Source: Streptomyces cyaneofuscatus (GTDB taxonomy: Bacteria; Actinomycetota; Actinomycetes; Streptomycetales; Streptomycetaceae). Taken from it: a DNA stretch of 46,674 nt. A program made the position numbers and the translations under genes. The notes beneath the pieces are model-generated. The model worked only from the letters and a program-made list of their open reading frames with translations. It had not been told where the DNA came from and searched no databases. Where the stretch lies: NCBI RefSeq assembly GCF_000718135.1, contig NZ_JOEM01000033.1, forward strand, positions 1 to 46,674, written 5' to 3'. Below, piece by piece: positions 24,926-34,100 of this stretch. The first letter of the stretch is position 1. Each line of letters begins with the position of its first letter.

Positions 24926-25759
24926 ATGCAACCGGGAAAGCGGAACAGGCGAGTCAGTTCGTGGCATGTGATCGGGGCGCAGCTCGCCCACTTTCGCAAG
25001 AGGGCAGGGCTGACCCAGCCGGCCCTGGCCGAGCGGCTCGGGGTCGGCGAGGACACCATCGCCTCCATGGAGCAGGGGCGTCGGGCACTCAAGCTGGACT
25101 TCGCCATCGAGTTGGACGAGCTGCTGGACACCAAGGAGGCGTTAGAAGTGGCGGTGAGGAAGGTTCCGAGGGAGGAGCGCTACAAGGCCTTCGCTCAGGA
25201 CTTCGTGGAGTATGAGCGGGACGCCGTAAGCCTGTTCTGGTACGAGACCCAGCTCATCCCGGGACTGCTCCAGACCGAGGCGTACGCACGGCTCATCTTC
25301 TCCTGCCACTATCCGCCCCTCGAAGTGGAGGAGATCGAAAACCGGGTGACTACCCGACTCGACCGGCAGAAGCTGCTGGAACGCAAGCCCCGACCGCTCC
25401 TCCACTTCATCCTGGAGGAGAGCATCCTGTACTCCGAGTTGGGCGATCCCGAGGTGATGCGTGAGCAACTTCTCCACTTGCGGCGCTGCATGGATCTGCC
25501 GTTCGTCAGCATCCAGATCATGCCTCGGAAGACACCCAAGCATGCCGGTCTCGCCGGGCCACTCGTTCTCTTGGAAACGCAGGATCACGATCAGCTCGGC
25601 TACGCAGAGATGCACATGCGCTCCGAGCTGTACGACGATCCAGCCCACGTCAGCGCTCTGATGCAGAAATATGGGATGCTGCGGTCGCAGGCGCTAACCG
25701 TTGAGGAGAGCGTCCGGCTACTGGATGCACTGCTTGCCGCACTGCTTGGAGAAACATGA
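24926..25759 (+). CDS. WhiJ-type HTH regulator (Xre + DUF5753)
   Basis: 277 residues, RBS GGAGAAGG. The Xre HTH is residues about 15-65 (GAQLAHFRKRAGLTQPALAERLGVGEDTIASMEQGRRA). The rest is the DUF5753 domain with ALSLFWYE-type WYETQLIPGLLQTEAYAR and IQIMPRKTPKHAGLAGPLVLLE. Such proteins, typified by WhiJ and by Scr1-type antitoxin-like regulators, act with the DUF397 protein encoded directly downstream. The ATGA overlap with that gene shows coupling. Target genes are unknown; the divergent ATPase is an obvious candidate. Confidence 0.88.
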   Translation: MQPGKRNRRVSSWHVIGAQLAHFRKRAGLTQPALAERLGVGEDTIASMEQGRRALKLDFAIELDELLDTKEALEVAVRKVPREERYKAFAQDFVEYERDAVSLFWYETQLIPGLLQTEAYARLIFSCHYPPLEVEEIENRVTTRLDRQKLLERKPRPLLHFILEESILYSELGDPEVMREQLLHLRRCMDLPFVSIQIMPRKTPKHAGLAGPLVLLETQDHDQLGYAEMHMRSELYDDPAHVSALMQKYGMLRSQALTVEESVRLLDALLAALLGET

Positions 25760-25968
25760 CCCGCGCAGCCGACCTGGCCTCCCGCTCCACCGCCCTCCGC
25801 TGGTTCAAGTCCAGCTACAGCAGCGACCAGGGCGGCGCCTGCGTAGAAGTGGCCACCCGACCCGCCGCCATCCACATCCGCGACTCCAAGGTGACCGACG
25901 GCCCCGTCCTCACCGTCGAGCCCGCCGCCTGGAGCGCCTTCATCCACGGCAGCGGCACCGCGCTCTGA
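25756..25968 (+). CDS. DUF397 protein (AbaA-orfD type)
   Basis: 70 residues overlapping the regulator by ATGA. DUF397 landmarks are LRWFKSSYSSDQGGACVEVA, IHIRDSKVTDGPVLTV and WSAFIHG. Small DUF397 proteins are the usual partner of DUF5753 regulators and are thought to antagonise or modulate them in development and antibiotic control. A hairpin follows at 25997-26034. Confidence 0.9.
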   Translation: MTRAADLASRSTALRWFKSSYSSDQGGACVEVATRPAAIHIRDSKVTDGPVLTVEPAAWSAFIHGSGTAL

Positions 25969-25996
25969 GCCCGACGCCCCCACCTGCACCACACCT

Positions 25997-26034
25997 CCGC
26001 CCCGCCCCCGGCCACTCAGCCGGAAACGGGGCGG
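25997..26034. terminator. Hairpin after the WhiJ/DUF397 operon
   Basis: CCGCCCCG pairs with CGGGGCGG over a 22-nt loop; it lies between convergent stops at 25968 and 26056. Confidence 0.5.
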
Positions 26035-26055
26035 TTCTCATGTGTACGGGACGGC

Positions 26056-26298
26056 CTAGTAGCGCACCCACAGCTCGTACACGCTCGGCTGCGCCGCGAA
26101 CGGCTGACAGATGAAGAGCGGGCTCCAGATGTGGGCGGCGGCGCCGGCCGCCCCGGCGGCCTGGCACTCCGCCTGGGACGCGTAGTGGCCGCGGATCGTG
26201 TAGCCGCCGCCCACAGCCGACGCGGTGGAGGCCGTGCCGAGGACCATCGCGGCTGCCGCGACTGCCGTGACCGCGAGCGCGGTGATTCGTGTACGCAT
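26056..26298 (-). CDS. Small secreted protein
   Basis: 80 residues. ATG 26298 has GGAG at 8 nt and begins a signal peptide (MRTRITALAVTAVAAAAMVLGTAS, cleavage near ASA). The mature part of about 50 residues has two cysteines, likely a disulfide, and aromatic-rich ends (YTIRGHYAS, YELWVRY). Many Streptomyces encode similar short exported proteins; function is unknown. An inverted repeat sits in the promoter. Confidence 0.65.
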   Translation of the reverse strand: MRTRITALAVTAVAAAAMVLGTASTASAVGGGYTIRGHYASQAECQAAGAAGAAAHIWSPLFICQPFAAQPSVYELWVRY

Positions 26299-26321
26299 GT
26301 CGGTAACTCCGTTTTCAGTCA

Positions 26322-26339
26322 ATGCACATGACAGTGCAT
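26322..26339. promoter_or_regulatory. Inverted repeat ATGCAC-N6-GTGCAT
   Basis: Perfect 6-bp arms about 25 bp upstream of the small secreted protein's start codon; candidate operator. Confidence 0.4.
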
Positions 26340-26413
26340 CAGTGAATGGGTAGAGCCGAACCGATCAGCGCGCGCCGCCGAGTGAAAGCTAGCGAGCGGC
26401 GAGCCCTCGCACA

Positions 26414-26444
26414 ATAGGTCTGGACCAATAAGGAGGCGCATATG
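26414..26444 (+). promoter_or_regulatory. DasR-like site followed by an orphan ribosome binding site and ATG
   Basis: ATAGGTCTGGACCAAT (26414-26429) matches the DasR dre consensus at 12 of 16 positions, including GGTCT-x-GACCA. It runs straight into AAGGAGG (26431-26437) and an ATG at 26442. The frame stays open but only as the antisense of the AraC gene, and its product resembles nothing I know. Possibly the scar of a lost gene. Confidence 0.35.
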
Positions 26445-26474
26445 CCCCCTGGCCGTAAACCGGCGCTTTTCCGC

Positions 26475-27359
26475 CTATGCGATCGGGCCGCGATCCGTCC
26501 GCTCCACCGGGATCCAGAGCTCCGCCTCCGCCCGCTTCCCCTCCTCGTAGAGCCGCACGCGCAGGATCTCCGGGCCGGGCCGGGAGGCGTACGGGTTCGA
26601 GGGGAACCACTGGGTGTACACGTCCCGCCAGAGATACTGGAGGGCCTGCGGGAACGGGCCCTCGCTCTCGAAAACGGCCCAGGAACCGGCCGGTACGTGG
26701 AGGGAGTCCAGGTCCGCCGGAGGCTCCTGGGGGCCTGTCACCACCCCGTGGTAGTAGTCCAGTTCGGTGCCCTCGGCCCGGCTCGGGTCGAGCTGGTCGC
26801 TCACCCCCAACAGCCCGGCCGGCTCCTGGTCGGAGAGGGCCGCGATGCGGTCCAGCTCCTCCCGGCCGATGCCACGGATGAACTCCGCGATGGCCTGATT
26901 CGGTCCCTCGTGGATCAGGGGGACGCGTGCCTTCCTCCCCACCACCCGGAACGCTTCCTTCTCCACCAGCCTGTACCGCATGGCACTGCTCCCTTCGACG
27001 ACGAGCCGGAAGGTCAGGCGTTGCTGGGACCGCAGAACCGCACCGCTCCGCCGGGCCTCACCCGGTCCGATGCCGTGCACCGACCGGAACGCGCGGGCGA
27101 AACCCTCCCCCGTGTCGTAGCCGTACCGCACGGCCACGTCCAGCAGCGTCCGGTCCGGGTCGCCGAGGACCTCGGCGCCCGCGAGGGTCATACGGCGACG
27201 GCGGATGTACTCCGCCAGCGGAACGCCCGCCAGCGCGGAGAACATCCGGCGGAAGTGGTACTCCGAGGTCATCGCGATGCGCGCCAGTTCCGCGGCCTCG
27301 ATGCGCTCACCGAGATGGGACTCGATGTGGTCCATGGCCTCGTTCAGTCGTTCCAGCAA
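26475..27359 (-). CDS. AraC-type regulator with GyrI-like effector domain
   Basis: 294 residues from a TTG start. Two HTHs of the AraC family lie in residues 1-105 (ERIEAAELARIAMTSEYHFRRMFSALAGVPLAEYIRRRRM, then TLLDVAVRYGYDTGEGFARAFRSVHG). The second half is a GyrI/BmrR-like effector domain, including MRYRLVEKEAFRVVGRKARVPL and VPAGSWAVFESEGPFPQALQYLWRDVY. This is the Rob/SoxS-like SbmC arrangement, typical of drug-sensing regulators. Standalone. Confidence 0.88.
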   Translation of the reverse strand: MLERLNEAMDHIESHLGERIEAAELARIAMTSEYHFRRMFSALAGVPLAEYIRRRRMTLAGAEVLGDPDRTLLDVAVRYGYDTGEGFARAFRSVHGIGPGEARRSGAVLRSQQRLTFRLVVEGSSAMRYRLVEKEAFRVVGRKARVPLIHEGPNQAIAEFIRGIGREELDRIAALSDQEPAGLLGVSDQLDPSRAEGTELDYYHGVVTGPQEPPADLDSLHVPAGSWAVFESEGPFPQALQYLWRDVYTQWFPSNPYASRPGPEILRVRLYEEGKRAEAELWIPVERTDRGPIA

Positions 27360-27482
27360 CCCTGTCCCGCCTTCCTTTCCCGTTCACCGTAGGAAGGGAC
27401 CAGCCTGCCGGACCCGACCGTCCGTGCCCGGATCGGTCGGTCGGGCGGGCGGTCGGTCGGGAGGGGAAGCCGGGCATGCGAG

Positions 27483-27518
27483 AAGGCGGCCCATCGGATC
27501 TTCCCGGTGGGCCGCCTT
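27483..27518. terminator. Hairpin terminator
   Basis: AAGGCGGCCCA pairs perfectly with TGGGCCGCCTT over a 14-nt loop, directly after the small secreted protein gene that ends at 27532. The neighbouring 27420-27465 contains CGGTCGGTCGGG-type short repeats. Confidence 0.65.
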
Positions 27519-27531
27519 GTTGTCTGTCGGT

Positions 27532-27765
27532 TCAGCTGAACCGGGCGTCGGAGAGGGTCGTGGTCACCGTGCCCGCGGTGGAGGAGGTCGTCTCCGCCGC
27601 GCCGTCGACGACCTTGCCGAGCTCGCTGACGTTGTCCAGCGCGCCCAGGCTGATGGGCGGCTCGGCCGCGTGGGCGGTGTCCCCGCCTCCGGGGTGCGGG
27701 GCGATGGCGGCGATGACCGCTCCGGTGGCGAGAGTGACGGCGGCGAGAACGCTTCGCTTCTTCAT
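27532..27765 (-). CDS. Small secreted protein
   Basis: 77 residues with a signal peptide (MKKRSVLAAVTLATGAVIAAIA, cleavage probably at AHA-AEPP). The mature part is about 43 residues, without cysteines, Thr/Ser-rich toward the end (GAAETTSSTAGTVTTTLSDARF). Unknown family. A terminator follows 14 bp after the stop. Confidence 0.6.
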   Translation of the reverse strand: MKKRSVLAAVTLATGAVIAAIAPHPGGGDTAHAAEPPISLGALDNVSELGKVVDGAAETTSSTAGTVTTTLSDARFS

Positions 27766-27900
27766 GACGGGTTCAACGGCTCAGCCCCGGGAAAGGGCAC
27801 GCCCTGAATTTGCGCCCTGAATTTCCGGGGTGCCGGACGGGTCCGGTTCCGGGCCCCGGCCGGGCCCCACCTCGCCGTCGGCCGCCCGCACCCCGCCCCC

Positions 27901-27912
27901 TACTCTGTGCCC
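27901..27912 (+). promoter_or_regulatory. -10 element of a probably leaderless ydcF-like gene
   Basis: TACTCT (TANNNT) ends 6 nt before ATG 27913 and no Shine-Dalgarno is present. Confidence 0.5.
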
Positions 27913-28920
27913 ATGCTCGTCTACGTCCCCGCGGCGCTCCTCTTCCTCGTCTTCTGCGTGAGCGTGCTGCACGACCGCAGGAAGTTCAGCAACGCCGTCG
28001 TTCTGGGGCTCGCCGTGCTCTGCGCCCTGGCCGCCTGGCTGTACGAGCTCATCCGGTCCGACTCCACCTCGGGCGCGGTCGCCGCCTGGTCGCTGCTCGT
28101 GCTGGGGGCGGTGGCCGTCCTTCTGCTGACGTACTTCCTCTTCGTCAACGGCGTACGGATGCTGCGCAAGGAGGGCAGGAGTCCGTCCAACCTGCTCTCG
28201 CTGGCCGCCGCCCTCGCCATCGTCGGGGTCGTCGCGCTGCTGGCCGCCGCCGTGAGCGTGCGGAATCCGGTGCTGATCGGGGTGGCGGCCGCCGCCGGTG
28301 GGCTGGCGCTCTACTTCTCGTTCCTGTTCCTGTGCTTCGTCTGTTACGCGTTTCTCTACGGGCGGCTGCGCGTGCGCCGTAAGGCCGACTTCGTGGTCGT
28401 GCTGGGGTCCGGGCTCATCGGCGGCACCACCGTGCCGCCGCTCCTCGCGAGCCGGCTGAAGCGGGGGCAGGACGTGCACGCGCGGCTCGCCAGGCGCGGG
28501 GGCTCGCCCGTGCTCATCACCTCGGGCGGGCAGGGGCCGGACGAGGAGCTGCCGGAGTCCCACGCCATGGCCGACCACCTGGTGGCCGAGGGGTTTCCGG
28601 CCCATCTGATCCGGCGCGAGGACCGGTCGACGTCGACCGAGGAGAACCTGCGGTTCAGCAAGGCGATCATGGAGGAGGCGAAGCCGGACTACCGGTGCGT
28701 CGTCGTCACGAACAACTACCACGCCTTCCGCGCTGCCCTCACCGCCCGCCGGATGCAGATCCGGGGACAGGTCGTGGGCTCGCCCACCGCCGCGTACTTC
28801 TGGCCCAACGCGACACTCCGCGAGTTCGCCGCCGTCCTCGTCGACTACAAGCGGATCAATGTGGTGCTGTGCTCGTTGATCGTGGTCGGGGGCGTGCTCG
28901 TGTGGTGGGCGGTGCGGTAG
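27913..28920 (+). CDS. YdcF/ElyC (DUF218) family membrane protein
   Basis: 335 residues. Residues 1-150 contain four to five transmembrane helices. The DUF218 domain (about 160-310) carries FVVVLGSGLIGGTTVPPLLASRLKRG, ITSGGQGPDEELPESHAMADHLVAEG, STSTEENLRFSKAIM and CVVVTNNYHAFRAALTARRM. A final helix (VLCSLIVVGGVLVWWAV) follows. E. coli relatives SanA and ElyC affect envelope integrity and peptidoglycan assembly at low temperature. GTG 27907 is possible but ATG 27913 fits a leaderless message. Confidence 0.87.
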   Translation: MLVYVPAALLFLVFCVSVLHDRRKFSNAVVLGLAVLCALAAWLYELIRSDSTSGAVAAWSLLVLGAVAVLLLTYFLFVNGVRMLRKEGRSPSNLLSLAAALAIVGVVALLAAAVSVRNPVLIGVAAAAGGLALYFSFLFLCFVCYAFLYGRLRVRRKADFVVVLGSGLIGGTTVPPLLASRLKRGQDVHARLARRGGSPVLITSGGQGPDEELPESHAMADHLVAEGFPAHLIRREDRSTSTEENLRFSKAIMEEAKPDYRCVVVTNNYHAFRAALTARRMQIRGQVVGSPTAAYFWPNATLREFAAVLVDYKRINVVLCSLIVVGGVLVWWAVR

Positions 28921-29055
28921 CAGCGGCCTCCTGGTCCACAGGCCTCTGGTGCCGCATCGGACAGCCTTCGCCACGGAGTTGGTGCGGGTAGGTCGCGGTG
29001 AGCTGGGGCGGCGATGCGGCCGATCGTGTCAGTGGTGGAGCCTACTCTCAGCGCC

Positions 29056-29562
29056 ATGAACACTCTTCGCCTTGAATCATGGTCCGACGCGGGTCTGAAG
29101 CTCCTGCACCGCCAGAACACCCCCGAGATGACCGAACATCTGGGAGGGCCCGAAACCGAGCAGGCGATCATCGATCGTCATCAGCGTTACCTGCGTCTCG
29201 AGAGCGGCGAGATGCTGATCGTCCGGCTCGGTGACGAGGTGATCGGTTCGGTCGGGTACTGGGAGCGGGAGCGGGACGGTGAGGACGTGTACGAGACCGG
29301 ATACGGGATCTTGCCGGAGTTCGGCGGTCGCGGATACGCCGCTACCGCTCTGCGGTTGGCAGCGGACCGGGCGGCGGCGCGTGGCGCACGGCGCTACCTG
29401 CATGCGTTCCCCCACGTGGACCACGCGGCGTCGAACGCGGTGTGCCGCAAGGCCGGGTTCGAGCTCGCCGGCGAAGTCTCTTTCGAGTACCCCAAGGGGA
29501 CCTGGCTGCAGTCCAACGACTGGCGGCTCGACCTGAGCGCCCTGGATGTCCGACCGGCCTGA
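29056..29562 (+). CDS. GNAT-family acetyltransferase (RimJ/RimL-like)
   Basis: 168 residues from ATG 29056 (MNTLRLESWSDAG). The acetyl-CoA site appears as YETGYGILPEFGGRGYAATALRLAADRAAARGA, followed by HAFPHVDHAASNAVCRKAGFELAGEVSFEYPKG, the pattern of RimJ/RimL-type N-acetyltransferases. A TACTCT -10 hexamer 7 nt before the ATG and no Shine-Dalgarno suggest leaderless transcription. Confidence 0.87.
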   Translation: MNTLRLESWSDAGLKLLHRQNTPEMTEHLGGPETEQAIIDRHQRYLRLESGEMLIVRLGDEVIGSVGYWERERDGEDVYETGYGILPEFGGRGYAATALRLAADRAAARGARRYLHAFPHVDHAASNAVCRKAGFELAGEVSFEYPKGTWLQSNDWRLDLSALDVRPA

Positions 29563-29623
29563 TCACACTGGCGCACGCATACGTCTCGGCGATCGGGCCT
29601 CGGACCGGCCACCAGCCCCCGCG

Positions 29624-29750
29624 TCAGGCAACGTTCGCCCTGGTGGCGACTTCGCGTAGGCGCTGATCGGCGGCGTGCTTTTTCCGCCGCATGATGTAGT
29701 GGCGGATCATGCTGCCCTGGGCCTTGTGGCGAAGGTTGTCTGGTGCGGCA
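29624..29750 (-). pseudogene. Transposase C-terminal remnant
   Basis: On the minus strand about 42 codons end at TGA 29624 and read DNLRHKAQGSMIRHYIMRRKKHAADQ, then RLREVATRANVA. SMIR-x-YI-x-R-(N/K)KHA and a RANVA terminus recall the C-terminus of transposases common in Streptomyces (IS630-like, from memory). There is no start or catalytic domain; the remnant abuts the neighbouring gene's stop at 29751. Confidence 0.45.
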
Positions 29751-31142
29751 CTAGAAGCCGCCTCCGTCGAAGCCGCCGCCACCGAACCCTCCGCCGTCGC
29801 CGAAGCCGCCACCGTCCCCGAAGCCGCCGAAGCCGGACGAGTCGAAGTCGGAGCCGGAGAAGTCGCCGCCGCCCCACTCGCCGCCCGCACCGCCGCCGAA
29901 GTCACCGCCGCCGTACTCGGAGGCGTACGCCGGGGTGGCGAGCATCGAGCCGAGCATGGTGCCGACCAGGAGGCCGGGGAGCAGACCGCCGCCGAAGTAG
30001 CCGCCGGCCCAGGGGCCGTACGCCGGGCCCGCCTCCCAGTACGGGCGGCGGTTGCCGTCGCCGATGTCGACCGTACGGCTCATGGGGTCCTCGCCCCGCG
30101 TCAGCCGGATCTCGTCGGCGCCGCAGACCGGGACCTCGCGGGACGCGCCGCCGGAGGGGGTCCAGAGCACGTCGGTGACCGAGGGGCCGTGGCGCGGGTC
30201 GAAGAAGCACGGTGGGCGGCGGGCCGGGATCGCCGCCCCCGTGCGGCGGGCCTCCAGGACCGCCAGGGAGTAGCGGCCGTCCTCCAAGGACTGGGTGACC
30301 CCGCGCACGTCCGATGGGTGCTCGGCCTTGGCCATCTTCGTCTTGGCGCTCTCGTAGGAGTCCAGGGCGCGTTCGTAGTCGCCGCGCATGGCGTCGTCGG
30401 CGCCCGGTTCTGCGGGGTGGAAGTCCAGGCGCTCCAGCTTCTCGCCGTACGCGGTGATGTCCTCGTCCACCACGACCCGCAGCTTGTCGAGGGCCGCCCG
30501 CTCCTCCTCCGCCTTCCGCCGCTTGTTCCGGCGCGAGATCGCGTACGCACCCGCGCCGCCCGCCGCCACCAGGGCGCCGAGCGTGATCAGGCCGGAGACC
30601 GGGGCGCCGGGTTCGCCGGAAGCGCCCGAGCCGCCGGACCAGGAGGCGGGGGCGGTGCCCCGGGCCTGTTCGACGGCCCGGTCGACGAAGGCGTTGAGCT
30701 GGGAGGTCGCGTCGGTGTCGGTGGCCGGGTTCTTGACGGAGGCGGTGAGGTTGTCGACCGCCCTCGTCGGCATGACCTGCGGGTCGGCGCCCGCGTCGAA
30801 GCCGTCGCCGAGGCGTATGGCGTAGACACCGGTGATGCCGGTGTCGCTGCGCAGCGTGTTGAGGAGGCCCTCCTCGGGGAAGGCCTCGGTGTCGGGCAGG
30901 ACGGCGACGAAAACCGGCTTGTCCGCGTTCTGGATGGTGGCTTCCAGGGCCTTCTCGTCAGCGACGGAGAGCTGATCGCGGGCGGCCGGGTCCACATGGA
31001 CCGGGTCCTCGCGCAGGGCCTGGGCGGCGTCGGTGATCGTCGCCGCGGGGGCGGCCGACGCAGGGGAGGTCAGGGCGAGTGCAGCCGCTGCGATGATGAG
31101 CAGCAGGCCCGCCAACAGCGTGGGGAAGAGCCTTTTCCTCAT
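29751..31142 (-). CDS. Membrane protein with TPM-like domain and Gly-rich tail
   Basis: 463 residues. A signal peptide (residues 1-30) precedes a TPM-like extracellular part: ALREDPVHVDPAARDQLSVADEKALEATIQNADKPVFVAVLPDTEAF. A transmembrane helix (LITLGALVAAGGAGAYAI, near residue 190) follows, then a charged coiled-coil-like cytoplasmic part (NKRRKAEEERAALDKLRVVVDEDI). The end is a Gly/Phe/Asp tail, about 60 residues of GGGDFGGG- and GGFGDGGG-type repeats, which may be disordered. No enzymatic motif is evident. Confidence 0.7.
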   Translation of the reverse strand: MRKRLFPTLLAGLLLIIAAAALALTSPASAAPAATITDAAQALREDPVHVDPAARDQLSVADEKALEATIQNADKPVFVAVLPDTEAFPEEGLLNTLRSDTGITGVYAIRLGDGFDAGADPQVMPTRAVDNLTASVKNPATDTDATSQLNAFVDRAVEQARGTAPASWSGGSGASGEPGAPVSGLITLGALVAAGGAGAYAISRRNKRRKAEEERAALDKLRVVVDEDITAYGEKLERLDFHPAEPGADDAMRGDYERALDSYESAKTKMAKAEHPSDVRGVTQSLEDGRYSLAVLEARRTGAAIPARRPPCFFDPRHGPSVTDVLWTPSGGASREVPVCGADEIRLTRGEDPMSRTVDIGDGNRRPYWEAGPAYGPWAGGYFGGGLLPGLLVGTMLGSMLATPAYASEYGGGDFGGGAGGEWGGGDFSGSDFDSSGFGGFGDGGGFGDGGGFGGGGFDGGGF

Positions 31143-31199
31143 ACTTAACGCTACTCCAGACGGGCGACGAACGCCGTCGCCCGCCTGGAGAGCGGGGGC

Positions 31200-34100
31200 C
31201 TACGCGGCCCGGTACGCCGTACGCAGCTTGGCCACCGCGCCCGTCAGGTCACCCTTCAGCAGCAGGTGGTCCGCCTCCGCGAACGGCTTGGAGACGCTCT
31301 GACCGAACTTCCCGTCGATCTTCTGCTGGACCAGCAGCCGCGCCTGGTCCACGATCGCCTTGCCCGCCGGGGTCTTCCCCAGCTTCGCCTTCTCCGCGAC
31401 CTGCGCGGCCACGGCGAGAGCCGCGAGGGTCAGCTCGCCGCCGACCGGGGGCTTCTTCAGGGTCGTCAGGCCCCAGCCGTACGGGAACTGCGGGTCGTAC
31501 GTCGTGTCCCCGACGTTGATCGGGAGCTGCGCCTCCGACTTCGGCCAGGTCACCGGGAGCTGTCCGGTGAAAGCGCGCTTGCCGTAGAGCACGTCGGCCA
31601 CGCCGTCACCCTCCGAGCCCGGCAGCCAGGAGGCCACCAGCGCGTTGATCTTCCCGAGCTGGTCGCCGATGAGCTGCGGGCGGCCCGAGACGATGAGGAC
31701 CGCGCACTTCATGGCCGCGCAGACCTTCTCCACCGCTGCCTTGTCGGCGGCCGTGAGCTCCAGGTCGTGGCCGTTGCCGACGTCGCCGATGCCTTCGGCG
31801 TACGGCGTCTCGCCGACGACCACCACGCCCACGTCGTGACCGTCCGTGGCGGCCGACGCGTCCTTGGAGTAGGTGACGGACTCGGGGGTCTTCGCCGCCT
31901 TCTTCATGCCCTCCAGGATGGTGGTGCCCGGGGTGGTCTTCCCGGAGGAGCCCTGCCAGCTGATCGTCCAGCCGCCGGCCTGGTTGCCGATGTCGTCGGC
32001 GTTGGACCCGGCGACGTACACCTTCTGGTTCGGCTTGAGGGGCAGGACCGCACCCTCGTTCTTCAGGAGCACCTGCGACTTGGCGACCGCCTCCCGCGCC
32101 ACCGCGCGGTGCTCGGCCGAGCCGACCTTCGACAGGTGCGTGGTGTCCGCGTACGGCTTCTCGAAGAGGCCGAGGCGGAACTTCTGCGTGAGGATGCGGG
32201 AGACCGCGTCGTCGATCCGGGCCTGGCTGATCCGGCCCGCCGCGACCTCCTCCTTCAGCGTCTTGGTGAACTCCTGGTACGCGGTCGGGACCATGATCAT
32301 GTCGAGTCCGGCGTTGATGGACGTACGGACGTCGCTCGGGTAGTCGCCGGGGATCTGGTCGATGGCCTGCCAGTCGCTGATGACGAAGCCCTCGAAGCCC
32401 ATGCGGTCCTTGAGGACGCCGTTGATCATCTCGGCGTTGGCGTGCATCTTCACCGGGCCCTGGTCGTCGCCCAGGATGTCGAGCGAGGAGTACGAGGGCA
32501 TGATCGTGCCCACGCCCCGCTTGACCGACTCCGCGAACGGCGACAGGTGCACTGCCTCCAGCTCCTGGCGGGTGACCTTGGTGATGCCCTGGTCGATCGT
32601 GTACGAGCCGGTGGTGGCGGAGCCGTACTCGGTGCCGCCGTCGCCGACGAAGTGCTTGGCGCTGCCGAGGACCTTGTCGTTGCGGTGCAGGTCCTTGCCG
32701 GAGGGGGCGCCCTGCATACCCTGGATGACCGTCTCCATGGCCTCGACCAGCGCCGGGTCCTCACCGAACGCCTCGTAGCTGCGGCCCCAGCGCTCGTCGC
32801 GGGTGACGCAGACGCAGGGGGCGAAGTCCCACGGCACGCCGGTGGAGCGGACTTCCTTCGCGGTGATCGCGCCCGTCTTCTCGGCGCTCTTGGGGTCGCG
32901 GCCCGCGCCGATGCCGATGTTGTGCGGCATGATCGTCGCGCCGACGACGTTGTTGTGGCCGTGCACCGCGTCCACGCCGTAGATCAGCGGGATCTGGAAG
33001 CGGGTGGCCTGGGCGCGCAGCTGGTAGGCGTCGACCATCTTGGCCCAGGCGGCGGCCGTGTTGGGGGTGGGGACCGACCCGCCGCCGGAGAGCAGCGAGC
33101 CGAGGTCGTAGGCGGCGATGTCACCGGGGGCGCGCAGCGCGTTGCGCTCGGCCTGGGTCATCTGGCCGGCCTTCTCGGCCGGGGACATCCGGGCCAGCAG
33201 GTCCGCGACGCGCTGCTTCACCGGCAGCTTGGCGTTCTGGTACGGGAGTCCGTGGGCGTCGATGACGACCTGCGGGTTCTCCTTGGGGGCCTTGGCGCCG
33301 GTGACGGTCAGCTCCAGCGGGATGGTCTTCGCCTCGGCGGGCTTGGACGCCTTCGCGGTGCGGACGGTGACCTTGTGCGTGGTGCCGGAGGCGGTGCCCG
33401 CGGGGAAGGTGTGCGAGCCGGTGACCGGGGTGTAGTCCTTGCCCGCGACCGCTGTGCCGCCCTTGGTGGCGTACGTGACGGTGATCGGCTCCTCGGTGGG
33501 GACGGAGCCGGTCGTGGCGACGGAGAGAGTGACGTCGGCGCTGGCGCCGTTCTTCACCGGGCGGACGGCCGTGTCGGTGACCACGCTGGCGGTGAGCGCC
33601 GGGTCCGCCTTGCCGTACAGCTCGACGGCGTCCAGGGCGAAGCTGCCGGGGGCACCGCCGGGCATGGTGAAGGCGTAGCCCCACATCTCGTTCAGGCCGA
33701 GGATCTGGTCGATGCCGCCGACGGGCTGGTAGTCGGCCCGGTAGACGAAGTCGGCGAACGGGATCTCGACGAGCTGCCAGCCCTCCCAGTCGTCGGTGAA
33801 GGAGGTGGTCCACAGCTCGGAGGCACCGCCGTTGGCGCCGCCGTCCTTGATCTCGAAGTTGATCCGCTTGCCCGAACCGGGCGGCAGGGGTGCGGTGTTC
33901 TGGCCGTACCACCAGAAGCGGATGCCCTGGTGCGCGGTCCAGTTCTGCGGCGGGGTGTCCACGGCGAACTCGTGGCTGAACCCGCCCCAGGCGCTGATGT
34001 CGTAGGAGCCTTCGAGGACCTTCTCTCCCTCGGGGGCGTCCGCTCGCTCGGCGAGCTTCAGCTGCGGGTGGTCGTCCGCGTCGCCGCCCCAGGTGAAGAT

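Noticed and set aside
26442..27392. 316-residue plus-strand frame after the AAGGAGG at 26431
   Set aside because: Not called as a gene: it lies wholly antisense to the AraC/GyrI regulator and shows no motif. The upstream signals are listed as a finding only.
27781..28974. 397-residue minus-strand frame opposite ydcF
   Set aside because: Rich in His, Arg and Gln with no domain; the YdcF motifs are on the plus strand.
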